DNA of 64,000 nucleotides from Streptomyces sp. NBC_00287 (GCF_036173105.1 NZ_CP108053.1:2046001-2110000), one strand, 5' to 3'. Positions 25,052-33,565 are shown, counted from the stretch's first letter. The notes: generated by a model not told the origin, from the sequence alone. Translations and numbers: made by a program.

Positions 25052-26032
25052 ATGCCCGCACGCCGCAGGGTCGCCACCGCAGCAACCGTCGCCGCCGTCG
25101 CGCCGCTCGCCCTGACCGCGCTGGCCGCCGCGCCCGCCTCCGCGCACGGTTCGATGGGGGACCCGGTCAGCCGGGTCTCGCAGTGTTACGCGGAGGGGCC
25201 CGAGAGCCCGAAGTCCGAGGCCTGCAAGGCGGCCGTCGCGGCCGGTGGCACCCAGGCGCTCTACGACTGGAACGGCATCCGGATAGGCGACGCCGGCGGA
25301 CGCCACCAGGAGCTGATCGCCGACGGCAAGCTGTGCAGCGCGGGCGCCGACGAGTTCAAGGGCCTGGACCTGGCCCGCGCCGACTGGCCGGCCACCAGCG
25401 TGAACAGCGGGTCGTACACCTTCAAGTACCGCGTGACCGCCCCGCACAAGGGCACGTTCAACGTGTACATCACGAAGGAGGGTTACGACCCCGCCCAGCC
25501 GCTGGCCTGGGACGATCTGGATCTGCAGAACCCGGTGGCCACGGTCACCGACCCGGCAGCGTCCGGCGGCTTCTACACCTTCTCCGGCACCCTGCCGAAG
25601 CGTTCCGGCAAGCAGGTGCTCTACGCGGTGTGGCAGCGTTCGGACAGCCCGGAGGCGTTCTACTCCTGCTCGGACGTCGCCTTCGGGGGCGGTGGCAACA
25701 CTGGTGAGAACTCCGCCGCGCCCTCCGCCTCCGCGCCCTCCGAGGAGCAGATCGAGGACGGCTCCGACGAGTCGACGGTCGAGCACCACGGTCACGGCGA
25801 CCAGGACGCCGGTACATCGGCGGAGCCGGTCGCGGAGGCCACGGCAGAGCCCACGGAGGCCGCCGCCAACCAGCCCAAGGCGGCCGGTGCCACGGAGAAC
25901 CTCGCCGAGACCGGTGGCGACAGCAGCACCTCGTACATCGCGATGGGCGGCGCGGCGGCGCTGGCGCTCGGCGCGGCGGCCCTGTTCATGTCGGTCCGGC
26001 GGCGCGCGGTGGGCGGTCGGCACAGCCGCTGA
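25052..26032 (+). CDS. Cell-wall-anchored AA10 lytic polysaccharide monooxygenase
   Basis: 326-residue copper oxygenase of the AA10 family (chitin or cellulose oxidation). The signal peptide ends at PASA31 and the mature protein starts with H32, required for the copper histidine brace. The catalytic domain (32-225) includes FKYRVTAPHKG, which supplies the second His, and VLYAVWQRSDSPEAFYSCSD. A Ser/Glu-rich linker follows, then LAETG (284-288), a membrane span and a basic tail: the LAXTG signal used by Streptomyces class E sortases. So the enzyme should be covalently attached to the wall rather than freely secreted. SCO1734 of S. coelicolor is the likely counterpart. Confidence 0.92.
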   Translation: MPARRRVATAATVAAVAPLALTALAAAPASAHGSMGDPVSRVSQCYAEGPESPKSEACKAAVAAGGTQALYDWNGIRIGDAGGRHQELIADGKLCSAGADEFKGLDLARADWPATSVNSGSYTFKYRVTAPHKGTFNVYITKEGYDPAQPLAWDDLDLQNPVATVTDPAASGGFYTFSGTLPKRSGKQVLYAVWQRSDSPEAFYSCSDVAFGGGGNTGENSAAPSASAPSEEQIEDGSDESTVEHHGHGDQDAGTSAEPVAEATAEPTEAAANQPKAAGATENLAETGGDSSTSYIAMGGAAALALGAAALFMSVRRRAVGGRHSR

Positions 26033-26042
26033 CCTCAGGACT

Positions 26043-26081
26043 CCGGGGCCTGACCGGCGGCTCAGGCTGGTCAGGCCCCGG
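26043..26081. terminator. Bidirectional hairpin between LPMO and lipase
   Basis: Perfect 13-base arms CCGGGGCCTGACC (26043-26055) and GGTCAGGCCCCGG (26069-26081), 13-base loop, placed between two convergent stops. Confidence 0.8.
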
Positions 26082-26087
26082 CGGAAC

Positions 26088-26951
26088 TCAACTGAACACC
26101 GACGCACAGGTGGTGGGCGTGGCCCGCGCCGGATCGAGGGCGTTGGCCACCTCGTGGAAGGCGATCCGGTCGATCAGCCCGATCGCCACATGCTCGGACA
26201 GGTCCACCGGGCACAGGTCCTGGAGCAGGACATTGCGTACGTTCGCCCCGTCGAGGAACTGGCTGCGGTACGGCGTGACCACCTGGTCGTACTTGGTGGC
26301 GATGACCGTGTACCGGACCCCGGGGACGGTGTCCCCGCCCTCGTTCAGCTTGGTGAGGAACGCGGAACCGACGATCTGGTCGGCAAGGCCGGGCGTGGCG
26401 GCGGAGAGCAGGTCCTCGGCGCCCGGGAAGTACGGGAGCAGATTGGTCAGGCCGGACAGGTTCGTACCGTGGTTGTCCGGTGCGATGCCCACGAGGGCGT
26501 TCACCTCGGCCGCTCCACCGAGGAACTTCAGATAGTGGCGGGGCATCATGCCGCCCTGCGAGTGGCCGACGAGGTCGGTCTCGGCGGCGCCGGTCGCGGC
26601 GAGCACCTTGTCGACGAAGGCGTCCAGTTGCTCCGCCGACTTGTCGATCGGGCCGAGGCCGTAGAAGAACGGCACGCCCGGCAGTTGGCCGTAGTCGAGC
26701 GAGAAGACGCAGTAGCCGCGCTTGGTCAAATAAGGCGCGAGGCCCAGCCAGTTGTCGACGGAGTTGCCGAAGGTGCCGTGCACCAGGACGACGGGTCGGG
26801 GGTGGGCGGCGGACGGCTTGCAGGAGTAGTTGTTCCAGCCGCTGCTCGGCGCCTCGGCGGCATGAGCGCTGGTCGCGGCGGGGACAACGGCGACCACGGC
26901 GGTCAGCAGCAGCGCGGTCAGGGGTCTGAGCAGTCTCTTCCAGGGCAGCAT
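26088..26951 (-). CDS. Secreted lipase (alpha/beta hydrolase, EstB/LipA class 2)
   Basis: 287-residue secreted lipase. The signal peptide ends near SAHAAEA. Oxyanion strand PVVLVHGTFGNS, nucleophile S131 in GHSQGG, acid and base residues in YDQVVTP and LSEHVAI, and cysteines for disulfides. Family 1.7/class 2 lipases hydrolyse triacylglycerols and esters. ATG 26951 is set by AAGGAGATCACCCG. A TGTGA-N6-TCACG palindrome lies about 48 bp upstream. Convergent with the LPMO gene through a shared terminator. Confidence 0.9.
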   Translation of the reverse strand: MLPWKRLLRPLTALLLTAVVAVVPAATSAHAAEAPSSGWNNYSCKPSAAHPRPVVLVHGTFGNSVDNWLGLAPYLTKRGYCVFSLDYGQLPGVPFFYGLGPIDKSAEQLDAFVDKVLAATGAAETDLVGHSQGGMMPRHYLKFLGGAAEVNALVGIAPDNHGTNLSGLTNLLPYFPGAEDLLSAATPGLADQIVGSAFLTKLNEGGDTVPGVRYTVIATKYDQVVTPYRSQFLDGANVRNVLLQDLCPVDLSEHVAIGLIDRIAFHEVANALDPARATPTTCASVFS

Positions 26952-26998
26952 CGGGTGATCTCCTTGCGGCTCAAGGGAGTTGCGATGGCTTTACGCCC

Positions 26999-27014
26999 TG
27001 TGATCCGGATCACG
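26999..27014. promoter_or_regulatory. CRP-like palindrome upstream of lipase
   Basis: TGTGATCCGGATCACG: a perfect 14-bp palindrome (27000-27013) that fits the actinobacterial Crp consensus (TGTGA-N6-TCACA) with one end mismatch. Its centre is about 55 bp upstream of the lipase start on the minus strand. Confidence 0.5.
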
Positions 27015-27103
27015 GGATGCTGTTCACTTGTCAAGTTACGGACGAGTAGTTCAAGGGGGAAGTTACGCGTCAGTAAAAACTTCCAGTGATAGTTGATGAC
27101 TCG

Positions 27104-27547
27104 TCACCAGGTGGGGCGCACGGGTCCATTGGGCGCGATGCGCAGCAACTGACGCCCCAGCGCCCGCACTTCCGCCTCCCCCAGCACCGCACTCCACTCC
27201 CGCACGACGTCCGCCGCCGCCTCCTCCGCGGCCCGCGTATTGGCCCACCCGTGCTCGGTCAGCACAAGGAGCCGGGCGCGCGCGTCCCGCGGATGGGGCC
27301 GCCGCTCGACGTACCCCTTGCGCACGAGCTCGTCCACGAGCTGGCTCGCGGCCTGCTTGGTGACACCGAGATGCCCGGCGAGCTCGGTGACGGTGGCACC
27401 GCCCGCCGCGATTCGCGTGAACGCGAACCCATAGGCGGATCTCCCCTCGAAACCGCGCGCGACCACACCGTCGTTGATACGTCGCACCAGCTCACCCGCG
27501 GTGGCGAGGAGGGCGAAGGACAGGGAAAGGGCCTCGGAGTTCTGCAC
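27104..27547 (-). CDS. MarR-family regulator
   Basis: About 147-residue winged-helix regulator. The DNA-binding part reads TVTELAGHLGVTKQAASQLVDE followed by wing residues RRPHPRDARARLLVLT; helical ends form the dimer interface. GTG 27547 (VQNSEAL) is taken as start; TTG 27559, closer to AAGGG, is an alternative, and the frame from 27682 runs through the operator and is unlikely. Divergent from a cupin gene with two identical palindromes between them. That layout is typical of MarR autorepressors that respond to a small ligand and control the neighbour. Confidence 0.85.
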   Translation of the reverse strand: MQNSEALSLSFALLATAGELVRRINDGVVARGFEGRSAYGFAFTRIAAGGATVTELAGHLGVTKQAASQLVDELVRKGYVERRPHPRDARARLLVLTEHGWANTRAAEEAAADVVREWSAVLGEAEVRALGRQLLRIAPNGPVRPTW

Positions 27548-27577
27548 GGGGGCATTCAAAACACCCTTGACGATTCG

Positions 27578-27626
27578 GTCAAGCGGCTTGACTATAGGGG
27601 CGTACCGAATAGTCAAGCTGCTTGAC
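27578..27626. promoter_or_regulatory. Double palindromic operator between marR-type and cupin genes
   Basis: Two copies of GTCAAGCNGCTTGAC (27578-27592 and 27612-27626), each itself palindromic, centres 34 bp apart. The flanks TAT/ATA extend them into one 49-bp dyad with 18-base arms and a 13-base centre. Very likely the binding sites of the adjacent MarR protein, covering both promoters. Confidence 0.75.
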
Positions 27627-27650
27627 CATCGCCAGGGGGAGAACCAACCC

Positions 27651-28025
27651 ATGCCAGTGATCCGCTCGTCCGACGCCGTCACTCACGAGATCCACGGCGC
27701 CCGTTTCGTCTCGTACGCCACACCCCGCACCGGCAGCAAGGAGCTGTGCGCCTGGCGCGGCGAGGTCCCGCCGGGGACCAAGGCGCCGGCGCACACCGTC
27801 AACCGGGAGGAGATCCTCCACGTCCTCCTCGGCAATCTGCGCGTCACCCTGGACGGCCGCACCGACGACATCGGCGCGGGCGACACGCTGATCATCAACC
27901 CGGGCGCGACCCTCGCGGTCGAGAACCCGACGGATCAGACCGCGATCACCTGGGTGACCACGTCCATCGGTCTGACCGCGGACCTGGCCGACGGCACCCG
28001 TATCACTCCGCCGTGGGCCAACTGA
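27651..28025 (+). CDS. Small cupin-domain protein
   Basis: 124-residue single cupin. Motif 1 region PPGTKAPAHTVNREEILHVL contains one His and two Glu as candidate metal ligands; motif 2 region GDTLIINPGATLAVEN lacks the usual His, so metal binding may be partial. Such small cupins serve as quercetinase-like or isomerase-type enzymes or as binding proteins. ATG 27651 follows AGGGGGAG. Divergent from the MarR gene across a double operator; its 3' end overlaps the convergent NADAR gene by 23 bp. Confidence 0.8.
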   Translation: MPVIRSSDAVTHEIHGARFVSYATPRTGSKELCAWRGEVPPGTKAPAHTVNREEILHVLLGNLRVTLDGRTDDIGAGDTLIINPGATLAVENPTDQTAITWVTTSIGLTADLADGTRITPPWAN

Positions 28026-29133
28026 CCGACGCGAGCAGCAGTTCGGAGCGGACCAGCTCCAGCAGCCGCCCGACCCAGTTGCGTCCCCGGCCGTCGGTCC
28101 AGAAGGGCGACTCCGAGTAACCGGTGTAACTGATCCGGGCATCCCCGGTGGACAGCAGTACGTCGGCAAGCTCGGGATGCTGGCCGAACTTGGCCCGCAA
28201 CAGCCCGCCCATGACACCGACCCGCAACTCGGCCCATCCGTCCCGCCGGACCGCCTTCCCGCCCAACTCCTGGGCGTCGTCGGCGGTTTCGGCGGCACGG
28301 ATGCGGTCGCGGTCGGCGGGGTCGGCTGCGGACAGGGACCAGTAGCCGTGCAGGACGGAGGCGTAGGTCCGACCGCCGTAGTCGATCGACACGGGGTAGT
28401 TGTTGCGCAGCACGAAGAGGCCGGGCTCCTCGGGCCAGCCGCGGGGATAGACGACCTGGTGGGAGACGAGGGCCGACTGCCCGGGTCCGGCCGGGTCGTC
28501 GGCGTGCAGGACGGCCCGCTGTTCCTGCTCCCGCCGGACACCCTCGTCACCGCGGTCGAAGTAGGCCAGCGCGTCCCGATGCATCTCGGCGGTCGCCACC
28601 GGACCGTCCCCGTCGACGGGTTCACCGAGGTCGGTGACCAGGATCCGCAGCGGCCGGTCCTGGAGATCCATGTCCCCGAGGACGTAGATCCGCAGATGGG
28701 CCGGCACCGCCAGATAGGCCTCCCGAAGCAGAACCCGGCGAGCCTCCGAAGGCTCCCGCTGATAGCCCCGGATCGCCTCCTGAAGCCGGTCCCAGGCAGT
28801 CGGCCGACCGCTCAACTCCTCGATCTTGTCGGCAACTTCGAGGAGAAAACTCTCAGGCGTGCACGGCTCGGAATTACGGGAACGCCACTTGGGGGCATCG
28901 GCGGGACGGGCGGGAGCGTCGGGCTTCGTCGCGGAGACGCGCCCCGACCGGAGCAACTTCTCCAGCCCCTCCAGATCGGTCCGCTCCTCACAGTGCACGG
29001 CACCGTCGGCGAAGACGACCAAGTCCTCGACGAAGTACTCCTCGTTGTACGTACTCCGCCGCCAGACATGGCACCAGGTCCCGTCGATCTTCTCCCCGTC
29101 AACGACCCGGTAGGTCGGCCTGCGCCAGCTCAT
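28003..29133 (-). CDS. NADAR-domain protein with unrecognised N-terminal region
   Basis: 376-residue cytoplasmic protein. The C-terminal 150 residues match the NADAR/YbiA fold: YGGRTYASVLHGYWSLSAAD, VMGGLLRAKFGQHPELADVL, LLSTGDARISYTGY and FWTDGRGRNWVGRLLELVR. NADAR proteins cleave N-glycosidic bonds, in YbiA on riboflavin intermediates and in others on ADP-ribosylated guanine in DNA. The first-motif Glu (usually before His in the EH pair) is Leu here, so activity may be changed. The N-terminal about 200 residues (WCHVWRRSTYNEEYFVEDL) are not recognised. No DarT-like partner is next to it. Its last 23 bp overlap the cupin gene. Confidence 0.75.
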   Translation of the reverse strand: MSWRRPTYRVVDGEKIDGTWCHVWRRSTYNEEYFVEDLVVFADGAVHCEERTDLEGLEKLLRSGRVSATKPDAPARPADAPKWRSRNSEPCTPESFLLEVADKIEELSGRPTAWDRLQEAIRGYQREPSEARRVLLREAYLAVPAHLRIYVLGDMDLQDRPLRILVTDLGEPVDGDGPVATAEMHRDALAYFDRGDEGVRREQEQRAVLHADDPAGPGQSALVSHQVVYPRGWPEEPGLFVLRNNYPVSIDYGGRTYASVLHGYWSLSAADPADRDRIRAAETADDAQELGGKAVRRDGWAELRVGVMGGLLRAKFGQHPELADVLLSTGDARISYTGYSESPFWTDGRGRNWVGRLLELVRSELLLASVSWPTAE

Positions 29134-29150
29134 GAACGCACACTAACCGC

Positions 29151-30125
29151 TCACGCCGCCAACGCCCCAGCCGTGATCGCCCGCGGTCCGAACTTCGCCC
29201 GCACCCGATCCGCGACCTCCTCGATCCTCCGCGCCTTCTCGTCGACAGGATCGAAGCTGAGCTGATAGGAGGCCTGTTCAGCGGGATCGAGTCCCTCCGC
29301 GCGCAGCACCAACGCCCGCACCCGAGCCCGTTGCAGCCCCAGCCCCTCGTACATGCCGTACGCCACCCGGGTCAGCGCGGCCGAATGCGCGGTCGGCTCC
29401 TTCAGCGAACGACTGCGCGAAGTCGCCGACCGATCCGCATACCGCACGGTCAGCGTCAGCGTCCCGCACACCTTGTCCAGTGCCCGCAGCCGCGCCCCCA
29501 GCTCCTCCGCGGCCGAGAGCAGCGCGCGACGATGCCGGTCGGCATCCAACTCGTCGCGCTCGAAGGGCCGTTCCGTCACCAGCGACCGAGCGACCGCGTT
29601 CGGCACCACCCGCCCACGGTCCACCCCGTTCGCCTTCTCCTGCAGCTCACGCCCCGCCTTCGCCCCGACCAGCCGCTGAAGCGTGGACAGCGGCGCGGCG
29701 GCGACCCGGCCGAGGCTGTCGAGCCCGTACTCGCACAGAATGCGAGCCGTCGCCGACCCGACCCCCGGAAGCGCGGTGACAGGCTTGTCCGCGAGGAACT
29801 CCACTACGCCGTCCCGCTCTTCGGGCACGACACAGGTCACCCCCGGCCGGGCCTCCCGCAGCGCCATCCGCGCCAGCATCGTCCCCGGCCCGGCCCCGAT
29901 CACACAGTCCACGCCGTACAGGGCGAGCGCCCGCACCCGGATCACGGAGGCCAGCTCCACCGCACTGCGCCCGAAGTACCGCTCGGCACCCCGCAGATCG
30001 ACCAGCGCCCTGTCCGGCGGCAACGCCTCCACGACGGGCGTGAACTCCTCCAGCAACCCGAGCAGCCCGGGCAGCGCCGCCTCGTACATCGGCGGCAGTT
30101 GGAAACGTACGCAGAGAATGGTCAT
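29151..30125 (-). CDS. ImuB-like inactive Y-family polymerase
   Basis: 324-residue Y-family polymerase homologue. Finger and thumb regions are present (ALPGVGSATARILCEYGLDS; LQRLVGAKAGRELQEKANGV) and a little-finger-like C-terminus. The catalytic motifs are lost: the N-terminal D-x-D/E of active DinB proteins reads CVRFQLPP, and the SxDE motif reads VDLRGAERYF. This is the pattern of ImuB, which acts as an adaptor bringing DnaE2 to the sliding clamp. The ATG overlaps the dnaE2 stop (ATGA), so both are made together. No imuA-like gene follows. I call it ImuB-like rather than active Pol IV. Confidence 0.8.
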   Translation of the reverse strand: MTILCVRFQLPPMYEAALPGLLGLLEEFTPVVEALPPDRALVDLRGAERYFGRSAVELASVIRVRALALYGVDCVIGAGPGTMLARMALREARPGVTCVVPEERDGVVEFLADKPVTALPGVGSATARILCEYGLDSLGRVAAAPLSTLQRLVGAKAGRELQEKANGVDRGRVVPNAVARSLVTERPFERDELDADRHRRALLSAAEELGARLRALDKVCGTLTLTVRYADRSATSRSRSLKEPTAHSAALTRVAYGMYEGLGLQRARVRALVLRAEGLDPAEQASYQLSFDPVDEKARRIEEVADRVRAKFGPRAITAGALAA

Positions 30126-33100
30126 CCCGCACTCCCCGGACTCTGATGCCACAACTTCCGTATCTGTGAGGGCTCCTGACCCGCAGGACGCAGATCGGCC
30201 CACGGATGCATTTCGTATCCGGTCGGCATATGGATGCGCCGACCGCCGGTCGAGTCACCGCCCCCTTCGGGCACCGGCTCCGCAAGCCGCGCCGCGACCA
30301 CGTCAAGGCCGCCCTCCGCACGCAGCTCGACCAGCTCGGCCAGGTTCCAGGCGGCGGAGCCCACCACGCTGAGGCTGCGCGGCCCGCGCCGCTGGACGAC
30401 CCCGCGCACCAGCAGCAGCCAGGAGTGGAAGACGGTGTGCGCGCAGGCGTCGTGGGAGTCGTCGAAGAAGGCGAGGTCGACCAGGCCGGTGCCGTCGTCC
30501 AACGTAGAGAAGATGACCCTCTTGCCGGACCGGATCGGCGGTGTCTGGGTGGCCGCCTTGGCGCCCGCGACCAGCACCGTCTCACCGTGCCGCGCCTCAC
30601 GCAGCCGACGCGCGCTGACCACGCCCAACTCCTCCAGGAACGCCCGGTGATCGTCCATCAGATTGCGCGAGGCATCCATGGACAGCACACCCAGCTCGGC
30701 ACTGAGCTTCTCGGCGGAGGACAGGTCGGGCAGCCCGGCGGGCGCGGTCTTCCGCCCACCCGCCAGCGGGAGTTGACCACCGCCCGCACCCCGCGCTCCC
30801 CGGTGCAGCTCGGTCAAGTGCAGTTGCAGATCACGGCGGTTGGCACCGAAGGCGTCCAAGGCGCCTACCTGGGCGAGCCGTTGAGCCAGCGGCCTGCTCG
30901 GCCGTGCCCGCTCCCAGAAGTCCAGCAGCGAGGCGTACGGCTGCCCGTCCGCGACCCGCGCCGCCTCGGCCTCACTGATGCCGTGCACATCGGAGAGAGC
31001 CAGCCGCAGCCCCCACACCACAGGAGATTCAGACACCAGTTCGATACGGTGTGCGACCGCCGACCGGTTCACATCCAACGGCAGGATCGGCACCCCCCGC
31101 CGCCGCGCGTCCGCCAGCAGCAGCCGCTTCGGGTACATCCCGGGGTCGTGGGTGAGCAGCCCGGCGTAGAAGGCGGCCGGGTGGTGCGCCTTCAGCCAGG
31201 CCGACTGGTACGTCGGTACGGCGAAGGCGACCGCGTGCGCCTTGCAGAAGCCGTACGACCCGAAGGCCTCGACGATCTCCCAGGTCCGCCGGATCGTCTC
31301 CGCGTCATACCCCTTGGCCGCCGCGTGCTGCGCGAACCAGACCCGGATCCGCCCCTGCGACTCCGGGTCGGAGAGCCCGCGCCGCACCTGGTCCGCCTCG
31401 GCGCGTCCGCAGCCGGTCATGATGTCGACGATGTCGATGATCTGCTCGTGGAAGACCACGACTCCGTACGTCCCCTTCAGCGGCTCCTCCAGATCCGGGT
31501 GCGGATAGCGGACCGGCGCCCGCCCGTGCCGGGCCTCGATGAACGGCCGCACCATGTCGGCGGCGACCGGACCGGGCCTGAAGAGCGAGATGTCGACGAC
31601 GAGATCATGGAAGCCGGCCGGCTGCAGCCGCCCGACCAGGTCCCGCTGCCCGGGCGACTCGATCTGGAAGCAGCCCAATGTCTCGGTGGAGCGGATGAGT
31701 TCGTACGTCGCCGGATCGCCCGGCGCCACCCCGTCCAGGTCGATCCGCTCCCCCGTCGCCCGCTCCACCTCCGCGACCGCGTGTGCCATCGCCGACTGCA
31801 TCCGCACCCCGAGCACATCCAGCTTGAGCAGCCCGAGGTCCTCCACGTCGTCCTTGTCGAACTGCGACATGGGAAAGCCCTCGCCGCTGGTCGGCATGAC
31901 CGGCGTACGGGCGAGCAGGGAGGCGTCGGAGAGGAGCACTCCGCAGGGGTGCATGGCGACTCCCCGCGGAAGGGCGTCCAGGGCTTCGGTCAGCTCCCAG
32001 AGCCGCCCGTATTTCTCCTTCTCCCCCGCCAGCGCGCGCAGTTCGGGCAGTTCCTCCAGCGCGGCCCGGGCGTCGCGGGCGCGGATGTGCGGGAAGGACT
32101 TGGCGATGCGGTCGATGTCGGCGGGGTCCATGGACAGGGCCGCGCCCACGTCCCGGATGGCGTGGCGGACGCGGTACGTCTCCGGCATCGCGACCGTCGC
32201 CACCCGCTCGGTGCCGAACCGGCCGATGATCGCGCGGTAGACCTCGAGCCGGCGTGCGGACTCCACATCGATGTCGATGTCGGGCAGGACCAGCCGGCGC
32301 TTGGACAGGAAGCGCTCCATCAGCAGCCCGTGCTCGACGGGGTCGGCGTGGGCGATGCCGAGAAGGTGATTGACGAGCGAGCCCGCACCGGAGCCGCGTG
32401 CGGCCACCCGGATTCCCATGTCCCGTACGTCGTCCACCACTTGAGCGACCGTCAGAAAGTAAGTGGCGAAGCCGTGGTGGGCGATGATGTCCAGCTCCCG
32501 GTGCATCCGCTCCCAGTAGGCGCGCTTGTCGGCGTACCCCTTCAGCACCATCCCCGCCGCAGCCCGGGAGGCGAGCACCCGCTGGGCGGTACGGCGGCCC
32601 GCGCCGACGAGATGCGGTTCGGGGAAGTGGACGCTGCCGATGCCGAGGTCGTCCTCGGGGTCGACCAGGCACTCGGCGGCCGTCGCCTGCGTCTGCTCCA
32701 GCAGCCGGTGGGCGGTATCGCGCCGGAAGCCCGCGGCCTCCACGATCCGCTCGGCGGCGTGCAGCATGGCGCCGGGGTCCTTGAGCCAGGCCTCTCCGGA
32801 GTCCAGTTCCTTGGTGGGGTCGATGGGGACGAGCCGGCGGGCGGCGTCCAGGACGTCGGCGACCGGGCCCTGGCCGGGGTCGGCGTAGCGGACGGCGTTG
32901 CTGAGCACCGGCCGGATCCGCTGTTCGGCGGCGAAACCGACGGTACGGGCGGCCAGCCGCAGGGAGCCGGGGCCGGTGCCTTTGCGGCCGTGCCAGACGG
33001 CTTCCAGGCGCAGCGCGTCGCCGTAGACCTCCCGCCAGGGGACCAGCAGCCGGGCCGCGCGGTCGGGGCGGCCGGCGGCGAGGGCGCGGCCGACGTCGGA

Positions 33101-33535
33101 GTCGGGGCCGAGCAGGACGGTCAGGCCGTCGCCGCGGTTGGCGGCCCAGGGCAGTAGCGGCGGGCCTTCGCCGGTGTGCGATGCCGTGACGATTCTGCAG
33201 AGGTCGGCCCAGCCGCGGGCGCCGTCCCGGGCGAGGAAGGCGACGCGGGGTGTCGACTCATCGATGAAGGCACCCCCGCGGACGGGAGCGCGGCGCTTTT
33301 CCTCTCGTACGGGCGCGAAGCGCTCCACCGCCAGTTCCGTGCCGAACACCGGGCGTACCCCCGCCTTCGCGCAGGCCTTGGCGAAGCGGACCGTGCCGGC
33401 GAGGGTGTCGCGGTCGGTGAGGGCGAGGGCGTCCATGCCCCGGTCGGCGGCGCGCTCGGCCAGCCGCTCCGGGTGCGAGGCGCCGTAGCGCAGGGAGAAC
33501 CCGGAGACGGTGTGCAGATGCGTGAACCCAGGCAT
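30122..33535 (-). CDS. dnaE2: Error-prone DNA polymerase DnaE2
   Basis: 1137-residue C-family polymerase, shorter than replicative DnaE. The N-terminal PHP domain begins FTHLHTVSGFSLRYGA; the palm has the metal site in LPDIDIDVESARR; later motifs include GSGAGSLVNHLLGI, YGFCKAHAVAFA and an OB-fold near the end. It performs translesion synthesis after damage. ATG 33535 is chosen because GGAGG lies 6 bases upstream, while the GTG at 33541 abuts that site. A LexA-like box lies 15-30 bp upstream. It heads a two-gene operon with the ImuB-like gene. Confidence 0.93.
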   Translation of the reverse strand: MPGFTHLHTVSGFSLRYGASHPERLAERAADRGMDALALTDRDTLAGTVRFAKACAKAGVRPVFGTELAVERFAPVREEKRRAPVRGGAFIDESTPRVAFLARDGARGWADLCRIVTASHTGEGPPLLPWAANRGDGLTVLLGPDSDVGRALAAGRPDRAARLLVPWREVYGDALRLEAVWHGRKGTGPGSLRLAARTVGFAAEQRIRPVLSNAVRYADPGQGPVADVLDAARRLVPIDPTKELDSGEAWLKDPGAMLHAAERIVEAAGFRRDTAHRLLEQTQATAAECLVDPEDDLGIGSVHFPEPHLVGAGRRTAQRVLASRAAAGMVLKGYADKRAYWERMHRELDIIAHHGFATYFLTVAQVVDDVRDMGIRVAARGSGAGSLVNHLLGIAHADPVEHGLLMERFLSKRRLVLPDIDIDVESARRLEVYRAIIGRFGTERVATVAMPETYRVRHAIRDVGAALSMDPADIDRIAKSFPHIRARDARAALEELPELRALAGEKEKYGRLWELTEALDALPRGVAMHPCGVLLSDASLLARTPVMPTSGEGFPMSQFDKDDVEDLGLLKLDVLGVRMQSAMAHAVAEVERATGERIDLDGVAPGDPATYELIRSTETLGCFQIESPGQRDLVGRLQPAGFHDLVVDISLFRPGPVAADMVRPFIEARHGRAPVRYPHPDLEEPLKGTYGVVVFHEQIIDIVDIMTGCGRAEADQVRRGLSDPESQGRIRVWFAQHAAAKGYDAETIRRTWEIVEAFGSYGFCKAHAVAFAVPTYQSAWLKAHHPAAFYAGLLTHDPGMYPKRLLLADARRRGVPILPLDVNRSAVAHRIELVSESPVVWGLRLALSDVHGISEAEAARVADGQPYASLLDFWERARPSRPLAQRLAQVGALDAFGANRRDLQLHLTELHRGARGAGGGQLPLAGGRKTAPAGLPDLSSAEKLSAELGVLSMDASRNLMDDHRAFLEELGVVSARRLREARHGETVLVAGAKAATQTPPIRSGKRVIFSTLDDGTGLVDLAFFDDSHDACAHTVFHSWLLLVRGVVQRRGPRSLSVVGSAAWNLAELVELRAEGGLDVVAARLAEPVPEGGGDSTGGRRIHMPTGYEMHPWADLRPAGQEPSQIRKLWHQSPGSAG

Positions 33536-33549
33536 CCACACCTCCGATA

Positions 33550-33565
33550 TCGAACATCAGTTCCC
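33550..33565. promoter_or_regulatory. LexA (SOS) box upstream of dnaE2
   Basis: TCGAAC-ATCA-GTTCCC, matching the actinobacterial SOS consensus TCGAAC-N4-GTTCGA in 10 of 12 fixed positions. It sits just before the dnaE2 ribosome site and may also affect the divergent membrane-protein gene. Confidence 0.7.

Noticed and set aside
24881..26107. 558-codon minus-strand frame covering the LPMO gene
   Set aside because: Only its last 149 codons form a GNAT protein; the remainder is a GC-bias shadow of the LPMO gene, with low-complexity Arg/Gly/Val composition.
29151..30125. Active DNA polymerase IV (DinB)
   Set aside because: The catalytic acidic residues of both Y-family motifs are missing, so ImuB-like is the better call.
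30206..33157. 983-codon plus-strand frame antisense to dnaE2
   Set aside because: Composition is Arg/Gly/Pro/Val-rich without domains, as expected from the opposite strand of a high-GC gene; dnaE2 motifs are unambiguous.
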